Shown here: positions 12,285 through 24,780 of the stretch, piece after piece
Numbering within the stretch: the stretch's first letter is position 1
How the letters are laid out: the number at the start of each line of letters is the position of its first letter
Assembly (NCBI GenBank): GCA_020205615.1
Contig: CM035153.1
Location: 98,137,622 to 98,201,621, forward strand
Length of the DNA: 64,000 bases
Reading direction: 5' to 3'
Source: Panax quinquefolius
Lineage: Eukaryota; Streptophyta; Magnoliopsida; Apiales; Araliaceae
The notes under the pieces: model-generated
What the model was told of the DNA's origin: nothing
Databases searched by the model: none
What the model saw: only the letters and a program-made list of their open reading frames with translations
Made by a program: the position numbers and the translations under genes

Positions 12285-13526
12285 TTATACCTTCTCCAAC
12301 CAAAATTCACACTTAGTGAATTTCGCATACAACTTCTCCTTTCTTAGTGTCTTCAACACTAATCTTAGGTGTTCAACATGATCTTCTGGCATTTTAGAAT
12401 AGACTAGAATATCATCTAGAAACACCACTATGAACTTGTCCAAATATTGTTTGAACACTCTGTTCATCATATCCATAAATGTAGCTGGTGCATTTGTCAA
12501 CCCAAACGACATTACCAAAAACTCGTAATGACCATAACGAGTCCTGAATGTTGTCTTTGGTACATCCTCCTTCCTAACCTTCAACTGGTGATACCCCATT
12601 CTTAAATCTATTTTAGAAAAATACTTAGCCCCTTTCAACTGATAAAAAAGATCATCGATCCTGGGCAATGGGTATTTATTCTTTATCGTTAAATTGTTCA
12701 CCTCTCTATAGTCGATACAAAGTCTTAACGATCCATCCTTCTTCTTGACAAACAGTACCGGTGCTCCCCACGGTGAAACACTCGATTGAATGTACTTCAT
12801 GTCTAACAGTTCTTGCAACTGCACCATCAACTCCTTCATCTCCACTGGTGCCATATGATACGTTTCCCTAGAAACTGGTGCCGCTCCTCGCACAATGTCT
12901 ATTACAAACTCAGTCTCCCTATCCGGTAGAAGACCCGGCAATTCACTCAGAAATACATCGGCGAATTCTCTCACTACTGGTATTTGTTCCATAATTGCTA
13001 CCACTCTCTGGGTATCAACAACATGACACAGATAGCCTACGCTTCCCTTCCTCAATAATTTCCTAGTTTTTGTCATAGTTAGACAACACGAACGTCCCGG
13101 CGATCTATTCCTGTAAAATACTACCTGAGGTTGTTCTAACGTCTTAATGTTCACACATTTCTTTTGACAATCTATAATTACCCCATGGTTCACTAACCAA
13201 TCCATTCTGAGAATTACGTTAAATTCTCTTAACTTTATCGGTAACAAATCTACCGATAATTTACAACCCCGTATGTCTACACAACAACTCCTATGAACAT
13301 TTTCAATAGGAATTATTTCTTCACTTGCTACCTTAATATTTAAAGGTATAAGCAACTTTTCGGGAAGTAATCCTAATCGTCTAGCAAAATCGCATGCTAT
13401 AAACGAACAAGTAGCACCCAAATCAAATAGCACGTACGCATTGATATCGTTGATCAGAATAATACATGTGACGACGTCCCCTAATGCGACTGCATCTTGG
13501 ACTGTCATGTTAAATGTACGACCCAT
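12285..13526 (-). pseudogene. pol: Protease and reverse transcriptase of element B (413 codons open)
   Basis: It begins with the segment [12 protein letters not shown] shared by A and I. The protease core reads [12 protein letters not shown], so the catalytic Asp is present but the usual Ser of the Asp-Ser-Gly triad is Leu, which should kill or impair the enzyme. RT follows with [32 protein letters not shown] and [10 protein letters not shown], the catalytic Asp pair in an FLDD form. It stops at 12285 just before the FLGHV segment. From 13526 to 10086 the pol frame never shifts; only stop codons interrupt it. Confidence 0.9.
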
Positions 13527-13561
13527 CGGCTCTACCCATTTGCTACTTTGGTCCCTAATAG

Positions 13562-14536
13562 CTAACTTCTACCGCTATTAATGCCCTTGCCCCGTCCCTC
13601 GTCCCTTCTTCTTCTGAGTAGCTTCTTTGCCATGTGGTCAGTTGATCCACACAGAAAGTATCCGTGATTCTTCTTTGGACTCAGGCAATTAGGCGCAATG
13701 TGCCCCTCCTGTCCACAATTATAACAAACGACCTTCCCCTTGAGACAGACTCTTAAGTGAGTCTTCCCACAGGTCTTGCAGGCCTCAATTCTTCTCTTCG
13801 GGTCTCTTTGCTTCACTCTGGTATTCCTAGAGCTAAATATCTTCCTCTTCTGACCCTCGCCACTACCACTGGCTCCCTCGATCTTTACTCTACCATCTAC
13901 TTTCCCCTTACTCTTATTATCTTTGTGTTACTGGCTCAATGCCTCGCTACCACCTTCGACGATTATCGCCTTCTCTAAAACAGTTCCAAAAGAAGTACTT
14001 TGGAACACCGATATATGGTTATAGAGCCAGGGTTTCAAGCCCTGCTCAAACCATCGCACCTTTCTCACCTCAGTATCTACTTGATGTGGAGCGAACCTTG
14101 CCAGTTCATTAAACTTGGCGGCGTATTGGGGAACCGTCATGTCCCCTTGTTTCAATTCCAGAAACCGCATCTCCATCCTTCCCTACATGCTCGTGGGAAA
14201 ATAGTTCTCGAAGAATATCTCCTTGAACCTCTCCCACGTTAGATTCGCTATCCCGGCCCTAGCCTGATTAGCTTCCCACCAAAAGTTGGCCTCTCCCTTC
14301 ATCATATAGGTCTCAACCTTTTGGGCCTCTTTTCGCCTTCTCTTCCTCTTTACCCACATTTGATATCACAAAGTTCACTTTGAACTTCGGGGACCCACAT
14401 TTCTTGAAATCCTTAAGTATATATAAAAACACATTTAGTTATTATTCTTTTAAAAGGTTTATTAGTTATCAAACTAATATTAAACAATAACTCCAACATC
14501 CATAACTCATTGCTTTTTCACTCTTCTTGGTGGCAT
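13562..14536 (-). pseudogene. gag: gag of element B, degraded
   Basis: The ATG at 14536 (start PPRRVKKQ, then a stop) matches the gag start of A. The first ~200 bases are badly degraded. The capsid part is clear with ANFWWEANQARAG and LTWERFKEIFFENYFP, then FLELKQGDMTVPQYAAKFNELARF. Two zinc knuckles lie at about 13615-13750. The first is CYNCGQEGHIAPNC; in the second the first Cys is Tyr (YFLCGSTDH) and the last Cys is also lost, so it probably cannot bind zinc. Gag and pol are in different frames here, unlike element I. Confidence 0.85.
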
Positions 14537-14800
14537 TTTGTGAAAATAAACACTTATATTCATTCTTCGTAGTATAATATTAAAAATAACTCCAACATTA
14601 CATCATCATTTTCCATAAAAAGGACTTATATTCATTCTTACATAATACTACATTTACATTACACACTACTATTTACTTTTTCCCGCTTATCGCTTTCCAA
14701 AATTGGGATTTACAAAAGACTACCCTTTACTATACAAAAAGGGCTTTACGTCACTTAACTAGTTACAAAATATTTACATATTACTCTAGCTACTGCTAGT

Positions 14801-15425
14801 CTACATCTTCCTTAAGGCATTCTCGAAATCTGCCTTGGCAAGACCGGCAATGATATCACGACTGATAGTATGCCATGTCTACCCCACCTCTAGGGGATAA
14901 CCAGCTACCTACTGCTGGAAATCTGTGTGAGAACTACTATGGATATAGGACATTTTCCATATCTTCTATAGTTTGGTCTTTAGCTCCTCCTTGAGCTCAA
15001 GGACCTCATGCTTTAAATCATGGACTTTGTCCTTAGCCAAAATCCTCTCGTCATGTTCTTGCTCCCACATGGACTCGACATCAGTCTTGTCCTCTATAAC
15101 CATTTGGAGCTCTGCTTTCAGCTCCTTGACTTCCTCGACAAGAATGGATATTTCTATCCAACATCGACATAAATAAAGAGATCATCGTTGACCCCCCAGG
15201 AGCTATCTCCGCTGCTATAGCCACTAGATTAAAGGACACTATCTCTACTTCTTCTTCTATCATCCCATCAAATACTGATATGTAGTCAGCTTCATCCGAG
15301 TCTCCAGACTCAATAATCACTACATCTAGCTCTACTGCTATAGGGTTTCGTATAACCTCTACTTGGTTCACCGATTCTTCACTAATGGCCTGACCATCTA
15401 CAAACATTCTATTTACTCCTGCCAT
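14801..15425 (-). pseudogene. Extra ORF upstream of gag in element B: acidic coiled-coil protein
   Basis: The ATG at 15425 opens a frame with an acidic N-terminal part (ESGDSDEADY, then a Glu-rich stretch). The frame shifts near 15160 into a Glu/Lys/Leu-rich coiled coil (VEEVKELKAELQM, later HEVLELKEELKTK) that ends in a stop near 14970. A further frame ends in GYPLEV and a short helix before the stop at 14801. Position, acidic-then-coiled-coil order and the GYPL tail match the ORF at 906-1604 in element A. The ATG follows a T-rich stretch ending in tag. No function is known to me. Positions 14537-14800 hold nothing else. Confidence 0.6.
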
Positions 15426-15590
15426 CTACACAAAACAATTAAGTTGATTAGTACACGTCAGTAGAATAATAAAAACACATAACATAATCATAATGCATTT
15501 TTATAAGATTATTTTCTTCTTATACTTCTTTGACTTCTCTTAAGGTTATGACTTAAGGTTTTTAATCCCCCTTAAGTTTTATAACCTAAT

Positions 15591-15602
15591 GCTTTGATAC
15601 CA
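15591..15602 (-). other. Primer-binding site of element B
   Basis: The - strand reads tggtatcaaagc, identical to the site in A and C, three bases inside the 5' LTR end. Positions 15426-15590 are leader. Confidence 0.85.
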
Positions 15603-15605
15603 ACC

Positions 15606-18600
15606 TGTGACGCCCCCAAATCTGGGTCTCTTCCAACCCGACAGATGGTGCTACACGGTACTACCATTCATTCATTCATTTAATTGAATAGTCTCAAAAG
15701 GACTAATATAACTTCTATATATCCAAAATAATATTACATTTCCCAGGTTCTTTGTAACCCATTCGTTTGTTCTTGTCATAATATCAAATATATTACAATC
15801 TTTCACCTATAGTATTACATCAGAACTCTAAGGGTTCGTCTTTTTTGCCTTGCCTTTTCTCCTCACCGAGCCTTCTTCCGGATTCGATCTTAGTTAGTGT
15901 TTCATATGGTTCAAGCAAGAGTGAGAATGACTAGCTCAGCAAGTACTACAATTCTAATAAACAACATGCTTGAAACATAGAACTCATATATCTTCAGTAA
16001 CTGAACAATAGTTACGAAGTACTATTGATAAATTCAAAATAGCACTTCTTTTCATTCAAAACATTTTCCAACAACAATATTTAGTAGAATATCAACTAAG
16101 GCTCAAGACTATGAGCAGTTCATAATCTCTTTTGAAAAGGACAACCCGACACTAAGTCGGTGAGTCTGACATAGCTTACGAGCACTTTTGGGTGATCAGC
16201 CCATAGTACTCTATGTTGATCAACACTACATCCATTAAACATGTATACGTTTAAGTTGTGGCAACCTCACGTGCCTGTCGTTAAACGACGAATTTTTTTT
16301 AGCATACTCAGTCTTCAATTAAAAACTATACCAATATAACTTGGTAAACATTAATCATGCTTGAAAAAATCATAAAATAAGTCTAGCCGAAAGAATTGGC
16401 TTTAGACTTCATCGTTAAAAATTTCATGCGAAAGAATACATAAATTACACAGCTTGTCCAGACTGAACTGGAATAAGGGTTAGAATACTTGCCTTCAGTG
16501 TCTGCTTACTGATTACCACACGTACACTTTAGATCTCTAACTTTCTACAATACAGGATCATATAACGTACCACATTAGGTCATATATAATCAAGAATGTA
16601 TACTAATATATCTTACCCTTCATCTCAATCTAAATCCTAACTTAGATCTGTCATTATAGGTTTTCGGCTTTTTATTACATCATTCACATTACGTTCACAT
16701 TTAATAGATTATTAACCTTAATCATCATACATTAAGTGCCTAACAATGCCTTAACAATGTTATGCTTATTCCTTAGTTCATTACTAATAAGTTCTCTTAT
16801 ATTCTATACTTGAAATCATTCTTCTCTGGCAAATTCTTATGTTTGGCGCCGCACAGTTAATTTCACACACTCTCTTCTTCTCGCATGACCATGGTGTGAG
16901 TTTACAGATAGAGTTACTTTGTAAGCCTCGCCGGTTCTATCACGCTCACGGCATCACTCAATGGCCTTGGGTTGGCCTTGGGTTGGCGTGGCCACGCCAA
17001 CTGTGCTCTCGAACATTTGCAAAGTTTAAAAATTTTACGAAACTCCCGGACTCATAACTTCTTAGTTATAAGTCCGAATTGGCTCGTTCAAAAGCCTATG
17101 GTTCACAAATTACATACTCTATGCGTTCATGCATGAATTTTATCTATTTGACTTCGTTTGCTAAAATTTCACCTATTAGTTCATTTTTAACGAAAATGAT
17201 AAACGTTCGTGAATGTTCAACGCTCGTTTCTTCGTTATAAGTCGAAATCTGGTCATTTTTGAGTCCGCAACTCTATAATTCAAAATATGACTTGTCTCCA
17301 TCGAAAACCAATGTTTCTGACTTCAAACACAAAATACGACTTTCATTCCGAAAATTTTACGAATTCGACGATTATCGTCCAATCGTGTGATTTCCGGCAA
17401 AACTTCATTCCTAATGATTCTAAATGGATTTTAACTAACATATGAACATTTCAAGTTACTTATTACACCAACTTATTATCAAAGTAGGTTTTGACTTATC
17501 CTCATAAGTCAATGACTTATTTAACTTATGAACTACAAATCCTCATGCTTAGGACTTACTATGAACTTAAGTCCATCAATCAATGTTCTCATACTATATT
17601 CAACACACTAACATCATATGACAAACATATGATAAGTTCTTCACAAGCTTATTAACTCTTTAGAGTTCAAGTTGTTTATTCAACTTATTCGGCTTAAGTT
17701 AATTCATTAATAACTTACTATATGTTATTATGAAACAAACCCACTTCTCTATCAATCCTATCATAGAATAGATAAAGATAATAGGTATGAGTCTTACCAT
17801 TGAAGACTATTACTTCACTTTACTTTGGAAAATCTAGCAAAGGTTGAAGTGGCTTATAAGTGCTTATGTGACTTATTCTCTCTAACAATTAAGTTGCTTA
17901 TCTTAAGAGGAAATTGTTGAATGAAATAACAACCAACAAAATGAAATGAAGCTGGGTATTTATAGGCTTAGCTAAGTTAAGGTAGAATGGTCATTAAGAC
18001 TTCCCACCTCCTTAACTAACCTCCTTACTATTCATCACTTTACAACTAAGTAAACTTGGCTAGCACAACATTTGATCACCACACAAAGTTCTAGCCCATC
18101 AAGTCTACCCACATTAACATGGTTTGCTTCATGGATCATGGCTTATCATTGGGCTTGATAATTAATCTAGCTAATTCCTTATTGGGCTTTCATTACAAAA
18201 GTTTGGACTTATGATTTATCAAACACTTGGGCTTGAGTATCACATTCTATTGGACTTCTATCATTAAGCTAATAATCCTACAAGTCCCTTACCTTTCATT
18301 AATAACTTAACAAATATACACCACGTATAATTCTCATATGCTAGCTTGTATATTAATTCGTAATATACGTTATTTCATTCTCCATTCTTAATAGTATAAT
18401 ACGTTGTATTATACTTACGTTCATTATCACGTACAACGCATACACATCATACGATTACAACTTTCTTTCCTTAACGCTTAATAAACCTAACGTTCCCAAA
18501 TTAAGTCCGCATGCGAAATGTTACGTTTTCCATACTTAGATGATTATTACATAATCAATCTCACCTTGATATTATAACATTACGTATTTCTCGGAAGTTC

Positions 18601-18842
18601 AAAAATAATTCCCGAGCAGAAATTGATGAATAATGTTTTTCAAAAATTTCTCGGAAAGCTTTATTTTCGTCTTAGAAATTCAAACACTTTAATTCATTCA
18701 CGTAGTTAAAATACTACGACGTTTCGGGGTTTCTAGGTTATAGAACGACATTCATCTTACGAATACATAATAATAATAAATAATATTATTTTATTCATTA
18801 TTAAAAGTATTTACAAAAGGTTCGATTTTTCGGGGCATTACA
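15606..18842 (-). repeat. 5' LTR of element B
   Basis: This 3237 bp LTR aligns throughout with 6835-10034 and is bounded by tgtgacgcccc and cattaca on the + strand. It holds no gene. The ORF at 16839-17057 is not matched in the other LTR and is not supported. Confidence 0.93.
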
Positions 18843-18847
18843 GGTTA

Positions 18848-21649
18848 ATGTTGGATATGAAAATCCAAATAAATATGATATAATTATAAATTATAAACTA
18901 AATTGTTTATTAAAATAAATTTAAGGAGTTTAATTTTAATTTAGTTTTGCCAAACAAGGCATAAATATATTAAGTCTTTAAAATTTAAAGGGTTTTGCCA
19001 AACAAAGCCTTATGGCTTTTGGATTTCTAATTTTTGAATTTAAATAAAATAAATAAAATAATAATTATAATATATTTATAATATATATGTTTCTTTTAGT
19101 AACTGATTTTAGTTATTATGATTATTTATACCATATCAGTTTTTAGTTTACGCTTAAGTTAGTCTATATTGGCTATATTGAGAAGAGAGAAGAGAAGAGA
19201 GCTTGACAGAGAGAATTGAGAAAGGACCTTGAGAGAATTTGAGAGAGATTGGTCAGCAATTAGCAAGGATTTCAAGCTAAGTGAAGGTATTTTTTAGACA
19301 ACCTTATTATATATATATATATATATATAAGGGTTTTATGGCAAAATTTTATTCATATTCTGTGAATTTCATCTTTTCAAATTATTGCTAGATAATTGGG
19401 TACTTGTGATTATACGTGTTTATGATGATTAGAGTTTATGTTTAAGCAAGAATTTGTATGCTAATTTCATTCTAATAGTAGAAATTTTGATAATATACGT
19501 ATTTTTCATATGGCTTATGTAAGTATTAATTTTGAAGATCAATTCGTATGTTAAACTGCAAATTAAGGCTTGTTTATGCTATTTCATTAAGAAACGAGTA
19601 TAACATAATTTGAATGAAGTGATTTGGCCAAGTTTAGAGATTACAGTGATGATTTTTGCAAGAGATATCAAAATTTGAGTTTTTATATGAAAACATGATA
19701 TTTGAGAAATTAAACTAGTTTTAGTTGATGTTAAATTGTTCTAATAGGTTTAATATGTTAACAAACATGTTTATGATGATTTTGTATCAATTATACGTGT
19801 TAATATTACTGTTTAGTGGGTGAAATTTGTGTTTGTTGGGCTAAAGTTGGCTCTCGCTCATAGTGCCTCTCACTGCCTCTGTTCACCCAAGACAACAAAA
19901 CTACAATTCCCTGTGATCGAGTACGTCGTGCAAGCGCTAGCCATAGCTTTATCTCGAGACAAAGAAGTCTCATTGATGTCACAGACCTTGATATACCACT
20001 ATAGCTTGGTCTAAGGTTGTGTTAAGGAGTCAAACATGTAATAAGGAGGTTAATTCAGTACCATGTCATGGCATTGATAATTTCAACTTGTAAAAGTGAT
20101 TAGTAAGTTACGAATGCGTTATGTTATGACATAGTGTACACGATGAATAGTAAACAGGTGTTGTGAAGGATAACACTTGAATTTTCTGATATTTGAATAG
20201 TAGCATAAGACTTGTGTTAACATAACAAGTTTAGCTAGAAATGCATGTTTTATTGAAAAGTGAATGTTAGCATATCTAATAGGTATTATGGTTCTAAACC
20301 TATGTGTAGGTGAACGTGAGTGTAATATTATAGCTTACGCTCGAGGCAAGTTTCTAAACTTCTCTTTTTACATTGAGCAAGTGTTTTAACTCTACATTTA
20401 CGTTGAGCAAGTTTCTTACTTTTATTTCTCATTAAGCGAACTCTTGTATTCCTAATCATTATTTGAACAAGCTAGCTATGACTTTAACTTTATTCGAGCA
20501 AGTTTTGAATTCCAATATTTATTGATGTATTCTCACTTGTTTATTGTTAGACAAGTTTCTTTATTGTCCTTCATGTACTATGAATGCAATTTTCTTGAAT
20601 TCTAATTTCTAATATTAAATTATCTTAGTTCATTTACTTGATACAAGCTATTCTCATAATGAGCAAGCCTTATTTTTTTTTGCTTGCTATTATTTAGTGT
20701 ATCTTCAATAATTCATAGTCCTTGCTTAATATTATTCAAGAAAGGATTATTGTCATTTAATACTTATGCTCTGTAGTTGTTTCTAAGCATGAGTTCAAGA
20801 TATAGTTAGTTCGCTTACACTTATTCATTATTCCATATCATGTTACTATTGATCAACTGTTATGCTATCAAACATTATTGATTCAATTAGTCCTCTAGTT
20901 GATGATCGTTAAACTTCAAATTACCCTTGAAAACTTATCCAAACCAAACTTTCTTTGGTGCGGACTTGTACTCTAAAGACAAAGATGAACAACCCTATTA
21001 TTAGGGGATAATTATACGCTTAGCGTTGAAATGTTTGTGCACAATATATTGTATGAAGGACTGATCCCCCTAAGTATGTGGAGTCCTTATAGTCTTATGA
21101 CTGTTAAAGTTGGAGTTGAAAGACTACTCGCAACTGTGGACATGGTTCATGGTTTTATGACCCTCAGTTACGTATATTCTATATTTTGGATACTAGTTTT
21201 TGGTTATCATTGATAGAGTACTATTTAGTTTTGATGAGCCTATTCATTGGCAGTTATTATATTCTGGTTGATTCATTGGTATATCTAATGAGCAATTATT
21301 TTGCTCACTCTTGCATATTTATACACTCATTGCAGCTAAAGTTAAGAAGGTAGACGAACCTACAACTAGCAAAGAAAAGGGAAAATGTACAAGTGATGAA
21401 GACTTGTAATTTTCATTTATTGTTATGATGATAGACTTTTAAATAATGATGTGATGTATTAATTTATTTCCGCACTTGTATGATGTTAAAGGTTAGACAA
21501 CCTGGGAAGATTTTTATTTAATGATGTAACCTTATTTAAAGGGAGGATTTATGGTTAAATGTTATTTTATTTGGGTAGATAATATGAATGTATGGATAGT
21601 GAGCATCAAATCTTGTGGGAATAAAGTACCTAGATTTGGGGGTGTCACA
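18848..21649 (+). repeat. 3' LTR of element A, second part
   Basis: It resumes after B and ends gggggtgtcaca at 21649. With 6504-6834 the LTR is about 3.1 kb. A (TA)n tract lies at about 19309-19329. The stretch 20330-20760 has loose repeats of gagcaag. The ORFs at 19820 and 21031 are LTR sequence. Confidence 0.92.
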
Positions 21650-22367
21650 TTCTTAATACTTGAACAATTATTCATCATTAATATTATAGCTCACAATATT
21701 TAACAACCATATCATTCCCAGGAGAGAGGGGGCTTTCCGATAAGGATTTCTCCCTATTGGCGCGCAATTAGGTGACCAAACCTCTCCTTGACAAAACTTT
21801 CTAGACATCGTCAATATTGCAAATAATAATATGAATAACTTTGTTGTCTCAATTATTGATTTAATAATATAAAAAAATTATGCAGATGATAATGTGACAA
21901 TAATTGAATCAAATAACGTGATATACTATGCAACAATTACTGTAACAATAATTGAGTATAACTGAGTGACTTCTCATGTAAGCATCAATAATCAATACCG
22001 TGTGTTACTATGCAACCACGCATATTATTGTACTTTTACCACCGGGTAATTCAACAGTTTAACGGTAAAACTTTCGTCGTTATTTTTATAAAAAGATAAT
22101 TCTGTCGTTTTCTAACTACAACAATACTTCCGTTGTGCGGTCCACCAATGATTGTGTCGTCGTACGAATATTCCCTATTAACACGAATATTCCCTATTAA
22201 AACGAATATTCCTTGACACAACGAATATTTTATATCAACTTGCTTAGATTACAAAATTTTCAAATATTACCCACAACTATAACATTATATCATATCCACA
22301 CCATAATATTCAAAAACATATTTTGAGAAAAATTATTCTTTATTCATAAAAGTTGGGGTCGTACATG
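21650..22367 (-). repeat. Reverse-oriented LTR fragment (element E), same family as the LTR of C
   Basis: Reverse-complemented, this matches the first ~700 bases of the LTR at 44936, including the start tgtacgaccccaac (tgtaagaccccaac in C). It ends at 22367 against a forward LTR that lacks its own start. Element A interrupts it on the left, so whether E is a solo LTR or a full element cannot be told here. The next bases tgtag (22368-22372) are the likely target duplication. Confidence 0.8.
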
Positions 22368-23000
22368 TAGTGCATTGATGGACAGTTGTTGGTATGATTA
22401 TGACCTGGATTATTCGGTATAATCATGACCATTTATGATTACATGAATATCATTGGCCCATAGTGCAGGGATGATTCGATGATGTGGTTTATTTATTAAG
22501 CCGAGTCTCAGCGATAAAAATTGGTGAAAAACTTTTTAAATCATAGAAGATAGTAGATATTATGCTCTACTTGACTCTTCTAATGGATTGCTTGTTCCGC
22601 TGCAGTTAAACTTGATGTTTATTGTATTTTATTAGTTTAACACTGTTGAAGACTAATGATAATTTATTCTACATTATCTTAGTCATAATATTTCTTACTA
22701 GGCTAGTTGAGCTCAACCTTTTACTTTCATTATTCTCTTCAGGAAATGAGAACGTTGCCGGGACTAGTCGGGGAACGGAGTGATGGTCCGAGATGGTGTT
22801 ATAGTAGTCCTCATTATTCTATAAAATAGTGTGACAATAAATGTAATGAGGACTCTATTTGAGTTTGGATATTGTCTAGAAGACAATATTCGCGTAAAAA
22901 CTCTTAGCTCATGTTGTATAATTAAGTTTGTATTTGTATTCAGTACCATGTATTTGGCGACCCAAGATGGGTGATGTATACCTATTTTAGGGGCGTCACA
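22368..23000 (+). repeat. 3' part of the 5' LTR of element C
   Basis: It aligns with 47083-47711 and ends ggggcgtcaca before the primer-binding site. The first part of this LTR is displaced beyond the insertion of E. Confidence 0.9.
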
Positions 23001-23002
23001 TT

Positions 23003-23014
23003 TGGTATCAAAGC
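23003..23014 (+). other. Primer-binding site of element C
   Basis: tggtatcaaagc lies two bases after the LTR end, the same tRNA-Met-type site as in A and B. The leader to 23187 ends in a T-rich stretch and tggcag. Confidence 0.85.
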
Positions 23015-23187
23015 TTAGGGATATGATCCCTGGCTGATATGTGAGACAAGAACTAAGAGGGGAGAGATGGAAAATTCCTTCGCTAGTATGACATACCTAA
23101 GTTTATTTGGTATTTAATTGGTCAGTCAGAGTATATGGATAATATGTGACATGTCAATTAACCCTTGTTTTGTGGCAGTGTTTGAAA

Positions 23188-24295
23188 ATGACATCTGAAA
23201 ATGTTGAGATCAGCAATGAAGCACATGAGACCGTTGAGTCACCAACGATCAATACCCAGGATAATGTGCAACAGGAAGATAATAACCTCAAGTAAACAAC
23301 AACACCGATCAAATGATGAACGATGGGATGTTCAGAGTCATTATGCAATTCATGCAACATCAAGCGAGAGAGACTCCTGTCAAAATGCGGGTGGAAACAC
23401 TAGCAACTCTCGGACGGTCACCGCTAAACAGTTCAAGGAGCTGGGACCACCAGAGTTTTTGGGAGAGCCAAAATCACTTAAGGCAAAGACATGGATAAAG
23501 TAGACCACCAAGATATTTGATGTCTTGGGATGCTCCAAGGAGCAAAAGGTTCCCTTCGCCACCTTCATGTTGCGAGGAGAGGCAGATTACTAGTGGAAAT
23601 CTGTAAAGTGTACTCAGCCTGCCGCACTAAAGATGTCTTGGGAGAAGTTCCAAGAACTGTTCAACGACAAATACTTTCCCAAAAGTATTCGTCACATGAA
23701 GGAGGTAGAGTTCATCAACCTAGGGAAAAACAATATGACAGTGTCACAATACGAAGCTAAGTTTGCCGAGTTGTCCCAGTTTGCGTCCCACTTGGTGGAT
23801 AATGAGGAGAGAATTACGCAGATGTTTCTAAGAGGTTTGAAAACTGAGATACGTTAATACCTAATTTGTAACAAATTGTGTTTGTATTCAGATGTTATAA
23901 ATAGGGCTCAGTTATTGGAGCACGATAATGAGTCAACCCAACAAAAAAGAGAGCAGCTGACAAATCTATAATACCAGTGGTAGCAGTCATCGAAGCGGTG
24001 ACAACAAACGTGGAGGGAATCAACATGCCAGAAATGGTAACCACTTCGGTGGTAATCATGGCCAAGATAATAACGTGGAAATTTCAAGAAGAGGAGATTC
24101 AATAATGATGGAAAGAAGTCAGCACCATCACCTGTTGTTAAGGATGGACAACGACCGTCGGTCGTATGTTACAAATGCGGAGGGGAGGGACACATCAGTC
24201 CAAATTGTACGCAGCAATCCAAAGCATGTTACAATTGTGGAAGAGAAGGTCGCCTAGCCCGATTTTTTCGTGCACCAAAGTCAAGTCCAACTGGG
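23188..24295 (+). pseudogene. gag: gag of element C, broken
   Basis: The ATG at 23188 opens an acidic N-terminus that stops near 23293; the frame shifts several times afterwards. The capsid domain is recognisable: KELGPPEFLGEPKSLKAKTW (about 23430-23500), then MSWEKFQELFNDKYFP, VEFINLGKNNMTVSQYEAKF and ELSQFASHLV. An in-frame stop lies near 23501 and another at 23856. Two zinc-knuckle remnants are at about 24165-24270; the first (CYKCGGEGHISPNC) is intact and the second has lost its His/Cys end (CYNCGREGRLARFF). Confidence 0.85.
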
Positions 24296-24780
24296 ATGGA
24301 GGCATCAAAGGGTGTCCCAAACAAGGCAAAATCGGTAGTTCAAGGGAGAGAGTTTGTCGTAACCTCCCAAAAAGCATGGAATCTGAATGAGGTGATCACG
24401 GGTAAGCTAATCATAAACTCTAGCGAAGTCTATACCTTATTTGATACCGGTTCTACCCATTCTTTTATTTCTCCTACTTGCGCTCAGTGTTTAAATTTAA
24501 CTCCGGAGAAATTAGACTTTGATTTATCTATTGAAACTCCGTTAGGAGAAACCTTCATTACATCCACTATTTATAAGTTATGTTTGATTCAAATCGGTAA
24601 CCGCGCGTTACCTGTCGATCTTATCTCTTTGAAAATTCTTGCATTTGATGTGATTTTAGGGATTGATTGGTTAACTACTCATCATGCTAAAATCGATTAT
24701 TTTCGTAAGGTGGTTAGCTTTCATATTTCTAACTAACCTATTATGCGAATTCAAGCAACCAAACCACTAAAGTCAATCAC
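24296..24780 (+). pseudogene. pol: Aspartic protease of element C, cut by the CACTA element
   Basis: An open frame of 146 codons (24296-24736) holds the catalytic segment LFDTGSTHSFIS (about 24440-24475), with the more usual Asp-Thr-Gly, and the second structural motif VILGIDWL (about 24650-24675). It stops at 24734 where a Gln or Tyr codon is expected. The CACTA element enters after 24780; pol similarity resumes at 33056. Confidence 0.88.

Larger units (their letters stand above)
6830..18847 (-). mobile_element. Element B: complete Tekay-type LTR retrotransposon with ~3.2 kb LTRs, in LTR of A
   Basis: Element B proper is 6835-18842; ggtta target duplications lie at 6830-6834 and 18843-18847. 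LTRs 6835-10034 and 15606-18842 are about 3.2 kb each and flank a 5.6 kb interior read on the - strand. The order on that strand is primer-binding site, extra ORF, gag, protease, RT, RNase H, integrase, chromodomain-like tail, polypurine tract. The LTR pair shows scattered substitutions and small indels, so the insertion is not recent, but it is younger than A. Confidence 0.95.
1..21649 (+). mobile_element. Element A: Ty3/gypsy (Tekay-type) LTR retrotransposon
   Basis: The order is 5' LTR end, tRNA-Met-type primer-binding site, extra ORF, gag, protease, reverse transcriptase, RNase H, integrase, chromodomain-like tail, polypurine tract and 3' LTR. This order and the C-terminal domain fit the Tekay chromovirus clade. 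Positions 1-660 and 20991-21649 are nearly identical and are the ends of the two LTRs; the rest of the 5' LTR lies left of the window. The 3' LTR is split by element B. The right flank (ttctt, 21650-21654) is the expected target duplication, but its partner is outside the window. Coding parts carry several stops and frameshifts, so this copy is dead. Confidence 0.92.
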
